This document shows positions 5,507 through 6,607 of a stretch of 6,607 nt of DNA, one piece after another (within the stretch, counting starts at the first letter, position 1; each line of letters begins with the position of its first letter). The position numbers and the translations under genes are program-made. Under the pieces are notes generated by a model. It had not been told where the DNA came from. It did not search any database and was given only the letters and a program-made list of their open reading frames with translations. Source of the DNA: an uncultured Streptococcus sp. (GTDB taxonomy: Bacteria; Bacillota; Bacilli; Lactobacillales; Streptococcaceae). Location: positions 1 through 6,607 of the forward strand of contig NZ_CALHWC010000063.1 in NCBI RefSeq assembly GCF_938036805.1, read 5' to 3'.

Positions 5507-5827
5507 ATGGCAGAAAGAAAGCAACACCCTATTCAAAAACGGATTCGGAAATTTTCTCGAGTCGAAAAAGCCTTCTATGGCTCCATTATTTTAACAGCGA
5601 TTATCCTTGCAGTCAGTATTGTGTTTATGCAGACCAAACTGTTGCAGGTCAATCATGATTTGACTGAAGTTAATGCTCAGATTGAGTCAGAGCAGGCTGA
5701 ATTGGATAATATTAAGCAAGAAGTGAATGAATTGACACGTTATGAAAGGCTGTCCCAGTTGGCCAGCTCTCAGGATATGAAACTCCAAAAGGGAAATCGT
5801 AAGACAGTGAGTACAACCAATGAGTAA
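5507..5827 (+). CDS. ftsL: Cell division protein FtsL
   Basis: This 106-residue bitopic membrane protein has the standard FtsL design: a basic cytoplasmic N-terminus (about 1-20, with RKQHPIQKRIRKFSRVEK), one membrane segment (about 22-41), and an extracellular coiled coil (about 45-83) with hydrophobic heptad positions and QEVNELTRYERL near its end. FtsL pairs with DivIC/FtsB and DivIB/FtsQ in the divisome and supports septal peptidoglycan synthesis. Identification rests on length, topology, KFSRVEKAFY and FMQTKLLQV, which are typical of streptococcal FtsL, and position between rsmH and pbp2X. It starts 5 bases after the rsmH stop with only a weak ribosome binding site, so its translation is probably coupled to rsmH. 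Its last 8 bases overlap pbp2X. Confidence 0.95.
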   Translation: MAERKQHPIQKRIRKFSRVEKAFYGSIILTAIILAVSIVFMQTKLLQVNHDLTEVNAQIESEQAELDNIKQEVNELTRYERLSQLASSQDMKLQKGNRKTVSTTNE

Positions 5828-6607
5828 TAGATTTTTAAAAAACATTCAGCGATATGCTTTAAAAAACAGACAGACACCCGAATCCAATCGAAGAAGAGTG
5901 GGAAAAAGCATGAGTGCCTTAGCCGTCTTTCTTTTTTTCATTTTCTTGATTAATTTTGCGACGATTATCGGGACAGATCAGAAATTTGGTGTTAATTTGT
6001 CAAAAGGTGCCAAGCAAGTACACCAAAAGACGGTCGTCGTTGCTGCCAAGCGAGGAACGATCTATGACCGCAACGGTGTCCCGATCGCTGAAGATGCAAC
6101 AACTTATAACATTTATGCTGTTATTGATAAAAAATACAAATCCGCTGCTGGCAAGGTCCTCTATGTAGAGGAGTCCCAGTATGAAAAGGTTGCTGAGATT
6201 CTTAATCAACATCTAGGAATAGATAAGGACTATGTTAAGCAGCAACTTGCGCAAAAGGATTTAAAGCAAGTTTCTTTTGGTTCTCAAGGAAATGGGATTA
6301 CCTATAGCACCATGAGCTCTATCCGGCAAGCGATGGAGAAGGAAAAGATAGAGGGAATTGATTTTACAACTAGCCCTAACCGCAGCTATAGTAACGGTAT
6401 CTTTGCTTCGCAATTTATCGGTCAGGCTCAGATGCAAGAGGATAAAGATGGTAACAAAACTCTTGTAGGGAAATCAGGTATGGAGCAGTCGCTAGACCGT
6501 ATCTTGGGCGGTCAGAATGGTCTGGTTACCTATGAAAAAGACAGCAATGGAAACATCATACCAGGCTCAGAGGAAGTGTCTGTCAAGACAGAGGATGGAA
6601 AAGATGT
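5820..6607 (+). CDS. pbp2X: Penicillin-binding protein 2X, N-terminal part only
   Basis: From ATG 5820 my reading gives 262 codons that stay open to the right edge, about one third of the usual class B PBP2X of roughly 750 residues. It begins MSNRFLKNIQRYALKNRQTP. A basic cytoplasmic tail (RRRVGK, 24-29) precedes one membrane segment (about 31-51). The extracellular dimerisation domain follows with AKRGTIYDRNGVPIAEDAT (76-94), GIDFTTSPNRSYSNG (179-193) and GKSGMEQSLDRILGG (217-231), all characteristic of the family. PBP2X is the septal transpeptidase that works with FtsW; altered forms give beta-lactam resistance in streptococci. The catalytic SxxK, SxN and KTG motifs lie beyond the window, so resistance mutations cannot be judged. 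The ATG overlaps the ftsL stop region by 8 bases with a weak ribosome binding site, pointing to coupled translation. Confidence 0.96.
   Translation, partial: MSNRFLKNIQRYALKNRQTPESNRRRVGKSMSALAVFLFFIFLINFATIIGTDQKFGVNLSKGAKQVHQKTVVVAAKRGTIYDRNGVPIAEDATTYNIYAVIDKKYKSAAGKVLYVEESQYEKVAEILNQHLGIDKDYVKQQLAQKDLKQVSFGSQGNGITYSTMSSIRQAMEKEKIEGIDFTTSPNRSYSNGIFASQFIGQAQMQEDKDGNKTLVGKSGMEQSLDRILGGQNGLVTYEKDSNGNIIPGSEEVSVKTEDGKD

Noticed and set aside
5956..6168. Plus-strand 70-residue frame inside pbp2X
   Set aside because: It lies in another frame within the well-conserved PBP2X dimerisation domain.
1..6607. CRISPR arrays, insertion sequences, tRNA or rRNA genes, novel defence system
   Set aside because: No regularly spaced repeats, transposase-like frame, terminal inverted repeats or structured RNA gene was seen; the genes are ordinary streptococcal housekeeping genes plus one transporter.

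Overview
The window reads as core chromosome of a low-GC Gram-positive, a Streptococcus of the sanguinis/gordonii/mitis type. The evidence is the near full-length resemblance of the proteins to known streptococcal RsmG, LemA, HtpX, RsmH, FtsL and PBP2X, the AAGGAG-type ribosome binding sites, and the rsmH-ftsL-pbp2X gene order at the head of the division/cell-wall (dcw) cluster. The species call is inference from remembered family sequences; no search was run.

Left part (1-1311, minus strand): the 5' portion of exoA (exodeoxyribonuclease III), running off the left edge, then an approximately 210-base spacer, then complete rsmG (16S rRNA m7G527 methyltransferase). Each gene has its own extended -10 promoter.

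Middle (1312-3054, plus strand): a 245-base divergent intergenic region with unexplained structure (three TTTCTAGA repeats, a hairpin, and a plus-strand terminator with no obvious gene before it). It is followed by the lemA-htpX pair, a small membrane-protein/membrane-protease operon closed by a strong palindromic terminator that overlaps the htpX stop codon.

Right part: a convergent, minus-strand MFS-type transporter (3081-4304) of unknown substrate. It is divergent from the dcw segment rsmH (16S rRNA m4C1402 methyltransferase), ftsL (divisome bitopic protein) and the first 262 codons of pbp2X (septal transpeptidase), which runs off the right edge. rsmH, ftsL and pbp2X are tightly packed (5-base gap, then 8-base overlap) and look translationally coupled.

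I see no mobile element, CRISPR array, tRNA or rRNA, and no new multi-gene system. The points most worth a second look are regulatory: rsmH appears to be transcribed as a leaderless or nearly leaderless mRNA, the region before lemA may encode a terminated small RNA, the transporter leader can form two mutually exclusive hairpins, and an open frame past the end of rsmG looks like a gene remnant.
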